A stretch of DNA of 64,000 nt, taken from positions 62,001 through 126,000 of the forward strand of contig CAWEBX010000003.1 in NCBI GenBank assembly GCA_963807355.1. Reading direction: 5' to 3'. Positions 56,177 to 64,000 of this stretch are shown here, piece after piece. Below the pieces are notes generated by a model that was given only the letters and a program-made list of their open reading frames with translations, did no database searches and was not told the DNA's origin. The position numbers and the translations under genes are program-made. Origin of the DNA: Nitrobacter sp963807355 (GTDB lineage: Bacteria; Pseudomonadota; Alphaproteobacteria; Rhizobiales; Xanthobacteraceae). Numbering within the stretch: the stretch's first letter is position 1; every line of letters starts with the position of its first letter.

Positions 56177-57769
56177 ATGACCGACCGACCGCGCCGCGTG
56201 ACCCGCGCATTGCTTTCCGTTTCCGACAAGACCGGCTTGACCGAGTTCGCCCACGCGCTTGCCAGCCTTGGCATTGATCTGGTGTCGACCGGCGGCACCG
56301 CCAAGGCGATCGCAGCAGCAGGACTGAGGGTCAGCGATGTCTCCGACCTGACGGGCTTTCCGGAAATGATGGACGGTAGGGTCAAGACGCTTCACCCGAA
56401 GGTGCATGGGGGCCTGCTCGCCATCCGCGACCATGCCGATCATGCGAAAGCCATGAAGGACCACGGCATCGCCCCGATCGACCTGCTGGTCGTCAATCTC
56501 TATCCGTTCGAGTCGACGGTCGACAGAGGCGCTGCTTACGAGGACTGCGTCGAGAATATCGACATCGGCGGCCCCGCGATGATTCGCGCCGCCGCGAAAA
56601 ACCATGATGACGTCGCGGTCGTGGTCGAACCGCAGGATTATCAGGCGGTGCTCGACGAGCTCAACGCCAACGCGGGTGCGACCACGTTGAGCTTGCGCAA
56701 GCGCCTCGCCGCGAAAGCTTACGCCCGGACCGCCGCCTATGATGCCGCGATCTCCAACTGGTTCGCGCTGCAGCTTGAGACCGATGCCCCCGACTATCGC
56801 GCCGTCGGCGGACGTCTCGCGCAGACTTTGCGTTACGGAGAGAACCCGCACCAGACCGCCTCATTCTACCGCACGCCGGAGCGGCGCGCCGGCGTCTCCA
56901 CCGCGCGGCAATTGCAGGGCAAGGAATTATCCTACAACAACATCAACGACACCGACGCGGCCTATGAATGCGTCGCCGAATTTGACGCGGCGCGCACCGC
57001 GGCCTGCGTCATCATTAAGCATGCGAACCCCTGCGGCGTCGCTGAAGGTTCAAGCCTCACCGAGGCCTATCGCAAAGCGCTCGCCTGCGACCAGACTTCG
57101 GCCTTTGGCGGCATTATCGCGTTCAATCGCACGATCGACACCGACGCCGCCAATGCGGTAGTCGGCATCTTCACTGAAGTCATCATCGCGCCCGATGCGA
57201 CCGAGGAAGCGATTGCGATCATTGGTAAGCGCAAAAACCTGCGGCTGCTGCTGGCCGGTGGCGTGCCCGATCCGCGCGCGCGCGGCCTGACCGCGAAGAC
57301 CGTCGCTGGCGGACTTTTAGTGCAGGGTCGCGACAACGCTGTTGTCGACGACATGTCGCTCAAGGTCGCAACCAAGCGCGCGCCGACCGATTCTGAAATG
57401 CGCGACCTGCGCTTTGCCTTCCGCGTCGCGAAGCACGTCAAGTCAAACACCATCGTCTATGCCAGGGATCTGGCCACCGTTGGCATTGGCGCGGGACAGA
57501 TGAGCCGTGTCGATTCCGCGCGCATCGCAGCACGCAAGGCGGAAGATGCGGCGCGCGAGCTGAACCTCACCGAGCCGCTGACCAAAGGCTCGGTCGTGGC
57601 GTCGGATGCGTTTTTCCCATTCGCCGACGGAATGCTCGCCTGCGTCGAGGCCGGCGCCACCGCGGTCATTCAACCCGGCGGTTCCATGCGCGACGAAGAG
57701 GTGATCAAAGCCGCCGACGAGCACGGCATCGCCATGGTGTTCACCAGCATCAGGCATTTCCGTCATTAA
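56177..57769 (+). CDS. purH: Bifunctional AICAR transformylase / IMP cyclohydrolase
   Basis: 530-residue enzyme doing the last two steps of IMP synthesis. The MGS-like N-terminal domain (LVSTGGTAKAIAAAGL, MMDGRVKTLHPKVHGG) is the cyclohydrolase; the C-terminal transformylase has YGENPHQ and IKHANPCGVAEG, and ends with the FFPFADG and IQPGGSMRDEEVI segments. Start at 56177. Confidence 0.97.
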   Translation: MTDRPRRVTRALLSVSDKTGLTEFAHALASLGIDLVSTGGTAKAIAAAGLRVSDVSDLTGFPEMMDGRVKTLHPKVHGGLLAIRDHADHAKAMKDHGIAPIDLLVVNLYPFESTVDRGAAYEDCVENIDIGGPAMIRAAAKNHDDVAVVVEPQDYQAVLDELNANAGATTLSLRKRLAAKAYARTAAYDAAISNWFALQLETDAPDYRAVGGRLAQTLRYGENPHQTASFYRTPERRAGVSTARQLQGKELSYNNINDTDAAYECVAEFDAARTAACVIIKHANPCGVAEGSSLTEAYRKALACDQTSAFGGIIAFNRTIDTDAANAVVGIFTEVIIAPDATEEAIAIIGKRKNLRLLLAGGVPDPRARGLTAKTVAGGLLVQGRDNAVVDDMSLKVATKRAPTDSEMRDLRFAFRVAKHVKSNTIVYARDLATVGIGAGQMSRVDSARIAARKAEDAARELNLTEPLTKGSVVASDAFFPFADGMLACVEAGATAVIQPGGSMRDEEVIKAADEHGIAMVFTSIRHFRH

Positions 57770-57795
57770 ACGCGAGATACTACACGTTGAGATGG

Positions 57796-58467
57796 ATGCG
57801 GGCAGTACGGATGAGACCGGTGATAGGCGGAGCGCTTCTGCTGCTGGGCGTGTCGTCGCTACCCGTGCTCGCGGGCAACGGCGAGGGTATCACCAAGCCG
57901 CCGGGCAGAGCGACAACCTGCACACCGTGTCACGGCCGGAATGGAGAGGGCCAGCCGGCAAGGGGCATTCCACGCCTTGCTGGTCTCAATGCGGAATACC
58001 TTGAACGTCAGCTCGATGGTTTCAATAACGGCGCGCGCAAGAACCGTGTCATGCTGATGATCGCATCGGATCTGTCCAACGACGAAAGAAAGGCGCTGGC
58101 CAACTACTATGCGGGCATGACGACACCGAAGCCCGAAACCGCTCCCGCTGATCAAGCCGTGATCGCGGCCGGAGCGAAGATTGCCGCGACCGGCGATCCC
58201 TCGAAAGACTTGCCCGGTTGCGGACAGTGCCACGGTGCAGCGGGCCTTGACGCGGGAGCGAACTTTCCCCGCCTCGCGGGACAATCAGCACCTTATATCG
58301 AGAAAGCACTCCGGTCGTGGAAAGCCGGTGATCGCAAGGTCGATCCCATGGGGGTGATGGCCAATGTCGCAAACAAGCTGACCGACGATCAAATCAGAAG
58401 CGTGGCCGCTTACTACGAGAGCCTGCCCGTGGCGGCGCCGGCCCATGCATCGGAGACCAAGCCATGA
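57796..58467 (+). CDS. Diheme cytochrome c (c4-like)
   Basis: 223-residue exported protein with two class I heme sites: CTPCH near residue 48 and CGQCH near residue 146, each followed by a later Met ligand. Signal peptide cleaved near VLAGN. Cytochrome c4 proteins shuttle electrons to terminal oxidases or denitrification enzymes. The next cytochrome gene begins in the last four bases (ATGA), so the two form one operon. Starts at 57787 (TTG) and 57811 (ATG) are also possible. Confidence 0.93.
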   Translation: MRAVRMRPVIGGALLLLGVSSLPVLAGNGEGITKPPGRATTCTPCHGRNGEGQPARGIPRLAGLNAEYLERQLDGFNNGARKNRVMLMIASDLSNDERKALANYYAGMTTPKPETAPADQAVIAAGAKIAATGDPSKDLPGCGQCHGAAGLDAGANFPRLAGQSAPYIEKALRSWKAGDRKVDPMGVMANVANKLTDDQIRSVAAYYESLPVAAPAHASETKP

Positions 58468-59019
58468 CACGCAATCCGGTGGCCCCTTTGATCCCAGCCG
58501 ATGGCTGCTCTCGTCCTCGCGGCCATCGGGTTCATCGGATACATGCCGTTCTCCAGTGCCGCGGCCCCGCTGACAGGCGCAACGCCGGAGCAGCCTCCGG
58601 CACAAAAAACGGAAGCCGCGCGCCCGTCCTACACGCCGCCCGCGGAAAACGACATTCCGGACGGGCCATTCGGCGACATGATCCGGCTCGGCGAAGCGAT
58701 CTTTCACGATACCCAGAACAATGCGAAGGGCTTCGTCGGCAACGATCTGCAGTGCTCAAACTGTCACCTCGATCGCGGCCGTCAATCGAACGCCATGCCG
58801 TTGGGCGCCGCCTATCTTCTTTACCCGGCCTATCGCCCGAAGAACGGCCACGTGAATACCTTTCAGGAGCGGCCGCAGGATCCGAGGTTCGTCGATTCGG
58901 TCGCGGAAACCCGCAAGCGATTCCACGACGAGCCGACATCGAAATACGGCCTGGTCGTGAACGGCGTCCTGCTTGGCGAGAAGTCGCCGCCGTCAGGGAC
59001 GATCAACGCGGCGGATTGA
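58464..59019 (+). pseudogene. Class I cytochrome c, frameshifted at the N-terminus and truncated
   Basis: ATGACACGC at 58464 starts MTRNPVAPLIPA and then needs one base removed near 58498 to continue in the frame of MAALVLAAIGFIGYM (58501). The body has the monoheme site CSNCH in GNDLQCSNCHLDRG and a typical PAYRPKNGHVNTFQER stretch. After this the expected Met-ligand segment (GCFRYSMNGK-type) is absent. Instead about 45 unrelated residues (DPRFVDSVAETRKRFHDEP) lead to the stop. As it stands the C-terminal heme ligand is missing, so normal function is unlikely. Confidence 0.8.
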
Positions 59020-59033
59020 ACGCGGAGGCACGG

Positions 59034-60446
59034 CTACTCCCGCACGCGCGACAGCAGTGCAAGCCCCGCGACGAAGAACAACACCAGCACCGCCATTCCC
59101 GCCTTCTGGCTTGCGGTGATCGCGGTGATGAAGCCGACCAGCAGCGGGCCAACGAACGACGTCACTTTTCCGGTCAGCGCGAACAATCCGAAAAACTGCG
59201 CAATGCGATCCTTCGGCGCCAGCCGGATCAGCAACGTGCGCGAGGCCGCCTGCAACGGACCGCCGGCGCCGCCAATCAGACAGCCGAGGATGAGATAGGC
59301 TTTTTCCGCAGGTGCTGCGAACAACCCGCCGCCGGGCACGGGCGGCGCGACCTTCACGAACAGAATCGAATCCTTGTCGACCATCAGGATCGCCACGATC
59401 GCCAACAATAAAACAGTCATGCTCGCGGCGATGACGAATTTCGGACCCACCCGGTCGTCGAGCTTGCCGCCGATCCACGCGCCGAGCGCGCCGGCTATCG
59501 CTAACAGTATCCCGAACGTTCCGATCTCGATGGTATGCCAGCCGAAGGTGCCTGCGGCATAGATCCCGCCGAACGCGAACAGCGACACCAGCCCGTCGGT
59601 GTAGATCATGTTGGCGAGCAGGAAAGTCGCCAGCGACCGTCGTTTCGGCAATTCGCGGAGCGTGCCGCGCAACTCGATCAACCCTTCGCGCAGCGCCGCT
59701 CGCACCGGACGCTTAGCCGGAAAATCCGGTGTCAGCAAAAACATCGGCAGGACGAAGATGACGAACCAGAGGCCCGTCAGCGGGCCTGTGATGCGATCGC
59801 CCAGGTGGGTTGCAGGATCGAGACCGAACAACGGCGTCATGCCGAACAGCGTCTTGCCGGTGGCGGGATTGGCGGCGAGGAAACCCAGCACCAGGATCAG
59901 GCTGAGGATGCCGCCGATATAGCCGGTGGCCCATCCGGTCCCCGACAGGCGACCGATCTTGTGCGGCGGCACCAGCGACGGCATCATCGCATTGTTGAAC
60001 ACGGTGGCGAATTCGACGCCGACGGTGGCGATGCCGTAGGCGATCAACAGCGGCAGGATCAGGCTGGCGTCACCGGGCTTGCCGATCCACATCAGGCTGG
60101 AGCCGATGACCAATAGCGCGCCGAAGGCCGCGATCCACGGCTTGCGCCGGCCGCTGGCGTCGGCGATGGCGCCCATCACCGGCGAGGCGAGCGCGATCAC
60201 GATGCCAGCCGCGCCAGTCGCAAATCCCCAAAGCGTTTGCCCTTCGGCCGGCGTCGCCGCTACGAAGGTCGCGAAGTAAGGTGCGAATACGAAGGTCGTA
60301 ATCAGCGTGAAATAGGGCTGCGCCGCCCAGTCGAACATGATCCAGCTGGTAATGGCGGCGCGAGAGGCATAGCCCTCTCCGAGATGCGCCCTAGCCGCCG
60401 GTAAGGCTGTCGTCACCGTCATGCCCGATATGTTGTGTCGAATCAT
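59034..60446 (-). CDS. MFS transporter, UMF1-like
   Basis: 470-residue membrane protein with about 12 hydrophobic segments. FDWAAQPYFTLITTFVFAPYF at the first helix, the GAIADASGRRKPW loop between helices 2 and 3, and IQMLLD-like LGWLATAI-type features are typical of the UMF1/Atg22-like effluxers. Substrate unknown. It converges with the broken cytochrome and diverges from ggt. Confidence 0.87.
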   Translation of the reverse strand: MIRHNISGMTVTTALPAARAHLGEGYASRAAITSWIMFDWAAQPYFTLITTFVFAPYFATFVAATPAEGQTLWGFATGAAGIVIALASPVMGAIADASGRRKPWIAAFGALLVIGSSLMWIGKPGDASLILPLLIAYGIATVGVEFATVFNNAMMPSLVPPHKIGRLSGTGWATGYIGGILSLILVLGFLAANPATGKTLFGMTPLFGLDPATHLGDRITGPLTGLWFVIFVLPMFLLTPDFPAKRPVRAALREGLIELRGTLRELPKRRSLATFLLANMIYTDGLVSLFAFGGIYAAGTFGWHTIEIGTFGILLAIAGALGAWIGGKLDDRVGPKFVIAASMTVLLLAIVAILMVDKDSILFVKVAPPVPGGGLFAAPAEKAYLILGCLIGGAGGPLQAASRTLLIRLAPKDRIAQFFGLFALTGKVTSFVGPLLVGFITAITASQKAGMAVLVLFFVAGLALLSRVRE

Positions 60447-60528
60447 GTGGGCGTCTGACCTTGCGCCTGAGTTCCTATAGCATTGCTCCCATCAACAGAG
60501 CGACTCCTCCAGATCCGGAACCGAATGG

Positions 60529-62286
60529 ATGATCCACCGCGAGCCGCGTCGGTCCATATTTTCCGTGATCGCCTTCTGCGTGATCGTAGCATTTGCGCCG
60601 CTGTCATGGCCCGCCGTCGCGCAGGATGCACGCGGCACGGCTCCGGCCGCGACCTCCGATGCGGCCCGTCCGGTTGCCGCCAAACACGGCATGGTGGTGG
60701 CGCAGGAGCGGCTCGCAGCCAAGATCGGGGCGGATGTGCTCGCGCAGGGCGGCAATGCGGTCGATGCAGCGGTCGCGACCGGCTTCGCCCTGGCGGTCAC
60801 CTATCCGCGCGCCGGAAACATCGGCGGCGGCGGGTTCATGCTGATTCACCTCGCCGATTCCAGACGCGACATCGCCATCGACTATCGCGAGACCGCACCC
60901 GATGCGATTAGACGCGACATCTTCCTCGGCGCAGACGGCGCGCCCGACCCGGCGAAGTCGCGCGATTCCGCGCTCGGCATCGGCGTGCCCGGCACCGTCG
61001 CGGGGCTCGCGCTGGCGCTCGACAAATACGGCTCGGGCAAATTCACCCTCGCCCGTCTTCTCAAGCCTGCGATCACGCTGGCACGCGACGGACTTGAAAT
61101 CGCCGACGACAGCGCCGATACGCTGTCGCAATCGCATGACCGTCTTGCGCGCTGGCCGTCCTCGACAAAGATTTTCGCGAATCCTGTTGACACTCCGCTG
61201 CGCGAGGGCGACCGGCTCGTCCAGACCGATCTGGCCGCCACCCTGACCGCAATCGCCGAGTATGGGCCGAAGGGTTTCTATGAAGGTTCGGTGGCTTCGA
61301 ACCTGGTGAAAGCGATCGGCGCGGCCGGCGGGATCATGACGCTTGAAGACCTCAAGTCCTATCGGCCGCTGATCCGAGAGCCGGTGCGTGGCAGGTATCG
61401 GGACTACGACGTCATCTCGATGCCGCTATCCTCGTCGGGCGGTACCGTGCTGCTCGAATCGCTGAACATCCTCGAAGGCTTCGCGATGCGCGATCTGCAT
61501 CAGGGATCGCTGGATTCGCTGCACGTGCTGGTCGAGGCGATGAAGCGCGCTTATGCGGACCGCGCCCGCTATCTCGGCGATCCCGCTTTTGTCAACGCCC
61601 CGATCCAAACCCTGCTCGCGAAGAACTATGCAACAAAACAGCGCGCGTCGATCGACATGATGCACGCGACGCCCGCGGCCGCCGTGCTCGTGCCGCCGCT
61701 GCGCGAGGGAGACAACACCACGCATTTTTCCGTGGCCGACTCCTTCGGCAATGCCGTGAGCAACACCTATACGCTGAACTTCAGCTACGGCGTTGGACTG
61801 GTGGCGGAGGGCACCGGCGTCCTGCTCAACAATGAGCTTGACGATTTTACCGCCGCGCCGGGCGCGGCGAACGCCTTCGGGCTGGTCGGATTCGAGGCCA
61901 ACCTGCCCGGCCCCGGCAAGCGACCACTGTCCTCGATGACTCCGACGATCGTTTTGAAGGACGGAAAACCAATGCTGGTGACGGGATCGCCCGGCGGCAG
62001 CCGCATCGTCTCCACGGTCCTTCAGGTGATCGTCAACGTGCTCGACTACGATATGAACATTGCAGCCGCGGTCCACGCGCCTCGGCTGCATCATCAGTGG
62101 CTGCCGGACGAGATCCGCGCCGAACAGGGATTCCCCAATGGCATCATCGCGGGATTGCAGGCGCGAGGCCACACGGTCGTCGTGCCGATGGGACAGACTT
62201 CGGCCAACTCCATCGCCATCACCCCGGACGGTTTGTTCGGTGCGCCGGACCCGCGTACCCGCGGGTCGCATGCTGCGGGATATTGA
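60529..62286 (+). CDS. ggt: Gamma-glutamyltransferase
   Basis: 585-residue exported Ntn-hydrolase that cleaves glutathione and gamma-glutamyl peptides; the precursor autocleaves before the catalytic Thr. The motif DNTTHFSVADSFGNAVS contains the nucleophile (TTHFS), and the donor-site NNELDDFTAAPG and TGSPGGSRIVSTV segments are intact. The N-terminus is a hydrophobic secretion signal. It complements gshA elsewhere in the window in glutathione turnover. Confidence 0.95.
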   Translation: MIHREPRRSIFSVIAFCVIVAFAPLSWPAVAQDARGTAPAATSDAARPVAAKHGMVVAQERLAAKIGADVLAQGGNAVDAAVATGFALAVTYPRAGNIGGGGFMLIHLADSRRDIAIDYRETAPDAIRRDIFLGADGAPDPAKSRDSALGIGVPGTVAGLALALDKYGSGKFTLARLLKPAITLARDGLEIADDSADTLSQSHDRLARWPSSTKIFANPVDTPLREGDRLVQTDLAATLTAIAEYGPKGFYEGSVASNLVKAIGAAGGIMTLEDLKSYRPLIREPVRGRYRDYDVISMPLSSSGGTVLLESLNILEGFAMRDLHQGSLDSLHVLVEAMKRAYADRARYLGDPAFVNAPIQTLLAKNYATKQRASIDMMHATPAAAVLVPPLREGDNTTHFSVADSFGNAVSNTYTLNFSYGVGLVAEGTGVLLNNELDDFTAAPGAANAFGLVGFEANLPGPGKRPLSSMTPTIVLKDGKPMLVTGSPGGSRIVSTVLQVIVNVLDYDMNIAAAVHAPRLHHQWLPDEIRAEQGFPNGIIAGLQARGHTVVVPMGQTSANSIAITPDGLFGAPDPRTRGSHAAGY

Positions 62287-62328
62287 GGCGCGCACGTCGT
62301 TTGGAGCCGAACGACATGGCTCGTAATA

Positions 62329-62370
62329 TTTATCCGGGTAATATTGACGGATTAATTATATCCGGGTAAT
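62329..62370 (+). promoter_or_regulatory. Paired operator-like repeats before DUF2239 gene
   Basis: TATCCGGGTAAT occurs twice, at 62331-62342 and 62359-62370, 28 bases apart. Each is part of a quasi-palindrome TTAtCCGGgTAA. The surrounding DNA is AT-rich against the GC-rich background. The arrangement suggests a dimeric repressor or activator site next to the promoter. Confidence 0.65.
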
Positions 62371-62403
62371 AAATGCCAGCCAACCCGCAGCCGGACACCT
62401 CCG

Positions 62404-63000
62404 ATGATCCACGACCAGACCTCCTGTTTTACCGCTTTCGAGGGCCAGCGGCGGATCGCATCTGGCCCGCTCACCGATGTCGCGCTCGCCGTCAAACACG
62501 CGGGCACGCGCACGACCGCTCCGATCGCAATCTACAGCGACGAGACCGGGCGCCCGATCGACCTCGATTTGCGTGGGTCCGACGATGAGATCGCGGCTCG
62601 CCTGCGGCAGATCTTGCCGGTGGAAACGACCGAAGCCAGCGAGGCCTCCAAACCGGGCGAACAGCGCGGCCGCGGCCGGCCGAAACTCGGCGTGGTCGCG
62701 CGCGAGGTGACGCTGCTGCCGCGGCACTGGGAGTGGCTGAGCGCGCAACCCGGCGGGGCGTCGGTCGCCTTGCGCAAGCTGGTCGACGAGGCGCGCCGCG
62801 CAAATAGCGACAGGGATCGCAGCCGCGCGGCACGCGACGCCGCCTATTACTTCATGTCTGCGATGGCGGGCGATCTTGCAAACTTCGAGGAAGCCGCACG
62901 CGCACTGTTCGCCAACGACCGGCGGCGGCTAGCGGCCCTGATCGCCGGCTGGCCAGACGACATCCGTGATCACATCGTCAAGCTGGTGGAGCGGATTTGA
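62404..63000 (+). CDS. DUF2239 family protein
   Basis: 198-residue soluble protein of the DUF2239 family, with an N-terminal beta-rich part (FTAFEGQRRIASGPLTDVALAV) and a C-terminal helical half containing GRPKLGVVAREVTLLPRHWEWL and the basic segment SVALRKLVDEARR. The latter looks like a ribbon-helix-helix or DNA-binding element, but no function has been shown. Two operator-like repeats lie 35-70 bases upstream. Confidence 0.85.
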   Translation: MIHDQTSCFTAFEGQRRIASGPLTDVALAVKHAGTRTTAPIAIYSDETGRPIDLDLRGSDDEIAARLRQILPVETTEASEASKPGEQRGRGRPKLGVVAREVTLLPRHWEWLSAQPGGASVALRKLVDEARRANSDRDRSRAARDAAYYFMSAMAGDLANFEEAARALFANDRRRLAALIAGWPDDIRDHIVKLVERI

Positions 63001-63121
63001 CATTCGCTCCATGGTCTGGCGCAAACAGAAGATCGAGCGGCTGATCTGACGAAACAGGAACGAGCCTTGCGCCGCGCAAACCTGCGTCGAAGAAATTTAA
63101 AAGGCAAAACAGAACAGATCG

Positions 63122-64000
63122 ATGCGCATTCTCGTTGTCGGGGCCGGCGCGACCGGTGGCTATTTCGGCGGCAGGCTGCTGCAGGCCGGTCAGGATGTGA
63201 CCTTCCTGGTGCGTCCCAAACGCGCCGCTGAGCTGGCGAGCACCGGTCTTGTCATCAAGAGTCCGCACGGCGATTTGACGCTCCGCAATCCGCCGACAGT
63301 CCAGGCTACTGGCTTGAGGCAGACATTCGATCTGGTTCTGCTGAGCTGCAAGGCGTTTGATCTCGAAAACGCGATCACATCGTTCGCGCCGGCGGCGGGG
63401 CCGCGCACGGCGATCCTCCCGCTGCTCAACGGGATGCGGCACCTGGAGACGCTCGACGCAACATTCGACCGCGAGCGCGTACTCGGCGGCCTGTGTTCGC
63501 TCGCGGTCACACTCAACGAAAAGCGCGAAGTCGTCCATCTCGCGCCGATGCAGTCGCTCCGTTTCGGCGAGCGCAACGGCGGCACAAGCGAACGCGTTCG
63601 GGTGATAGCCGAAGCTTTCGCCGGCGCCAGTTGCGGAGCACAGGCATCCGAAACCATCATTCAGGACATGTGGGAAAAGTGGGTGTTTCTAGCGACGCTC
63701 GCCGGCACGACCTGCGTGATGCGCGCATCCATCGGCCAGATTGTCGCCGCGCTTGGCGGACACGATTTCATCCTTGCCGTGCTGGCTGAAGTCGCCGCTC
63801 TTGCGAGCGCGGCAGGTCACGCGCCGCGCGAAGATTTCCTGAGCGGCGCATCCGCAATGCTGACGGCGAAGGGATCGCCGCTGACCGCATCCATGTTCCG
63901 CGATATCGAGGCCGGCGCGCGGGTGGAAGCCGATCATATCATCGGCGATCTCATCACCCGAGCCGAGGCCGCAAAGCTGCCGACACCGAAACTTCGTACC
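63122..64000 (+). CDS. 2-dehydropantoate 2-reductase family protein, 3' end outside window
   Basis: The frame opens at ATG 63122 and is still open at the last base (293 codons). The N-terminal Rossmann motif is GAGATGGYFGGRLLQAG, followed by VLLSCKAFD and the MWEKWVF substrate region of the ApbA/PanE family. Ketopantoate reductase makes pantoate for coenzyme A; many bacteria have several paralogs, so whether this is the CoA enzyme is not certain. Confidence 0.9.
   Translation, partial: MRILVVGAGATGGYFGGRLLQAGQDVTFLVRPKRAAELASTGLVIKSPHGDLTLRNPPTVQATGLRQTFDLVLLSCKAFDLENAITSFAPAAGPRTAILPLLNGMRHLETLDATFDRERVLGGLCSLAVTLNEKREVVHLAPMQSLRFGERNGGTSERVRVIAEAFAGASCGAQASETIIQDMWEKWVFLATLAGTTCVMRASIGQIVAALGGHDFILAVLAEVAALASAAGHAPREDFLSGASAMLTAKGSPLTASMFRDIEAGARVEADHIIGDLITRAEAAKLPTPKLRT

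Overview
The window looks like a chromosomal stretch of an alphaproteobacterium of the Bradyrhizobium/Nitrobacter/Rhodopseudomonas group. It is GC-rich and encodes RegA/RegB-type redox regulators, an OpgC-type glucan modifier, class I lysyl-tRNA synthetase, a MmcB-type repair protein, tandem Omp25-like barrels and a SAM-II riboswitch. The exact genus is inference; a Nitrobacter-like strain is my best guess. I see no prophage, transposase, integrase or CRISPR array. Most genes are housekeeping or envelope/redox genes.

Layout. 1-11 kb: 3' end of gyrB, a PAN-domain secreted protein, glutamate-cysteine ligase, a long coiled-coil/Sel1 protein broken by frameshifts, a TauE/SafE exporter overlapping its TIGR02186 partner, and a frameshifted Nramp transporter. 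11-22 kb: a PdeM phosphoesterase with an Lhr-like helicase, a broken double-barrel porin, HtpX, a broken OmpA-like protein and a multi-PAS hybrid histidine kinase. 22-35 kb: an MBL hydrolase divergent from mmcB, then regA and regB, PHB depolymerase, a YgjP-type peptidase, PBP1A, glnD, hslO and apaG. 35-42 kb: an opgC-SGNH-SGNH cluster, metZ behind a SAM-II riboswitch, a Dcd-like deaminase, and a fluoride riboswitch ahead of a small membrane protein and crcB, followed by tRNA-Gly(CCC). 42-48 kb: an ECF sigma factor, a DUF4142 protein and a cupredoxin with two matching ECF-type promoters, then a Sco protein, a family 2 glycosyltransferase and a solute-binding protein. 48-64 kb: lysK, an L,D-transpeptidase, pyrE, a broken thermonuclease, an SDHAF4-like protein, rsmB, a heparinase-family protein, purH, two cytochrome c genes (the second broken), an MFS transporter, gamma-glutamyltransferase, a DUF2239 gene with paired operator-like sites, and a ketopantoate reductase cut by the window end.

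Two themes stand out. First, the regulatory DNA is readable: two riboswitches, two near-identical ECF-type promoters, paired quasi-palindromes before DUF2239 and an 18-bp inverted repeat before PBP1A. Second, at least six genes carry single-base frameshifts that can be placed by following homologous frames (Sel1 protein, Nramp, porin, OmpA-like, second cytochrome c, thermonuclease), while long housekeeping genes of 2-3 kb are clean. This suggests real decay of dispensable, mostly envelope or transport genes rather than uniform sequencing error, though raw reads are needed to prove it. Several intergenic spaces hold copies of one dispersed repeat family (REP-like hairpins plus a conserved arm containing TTCGCGTGAAGAAAACGCG).
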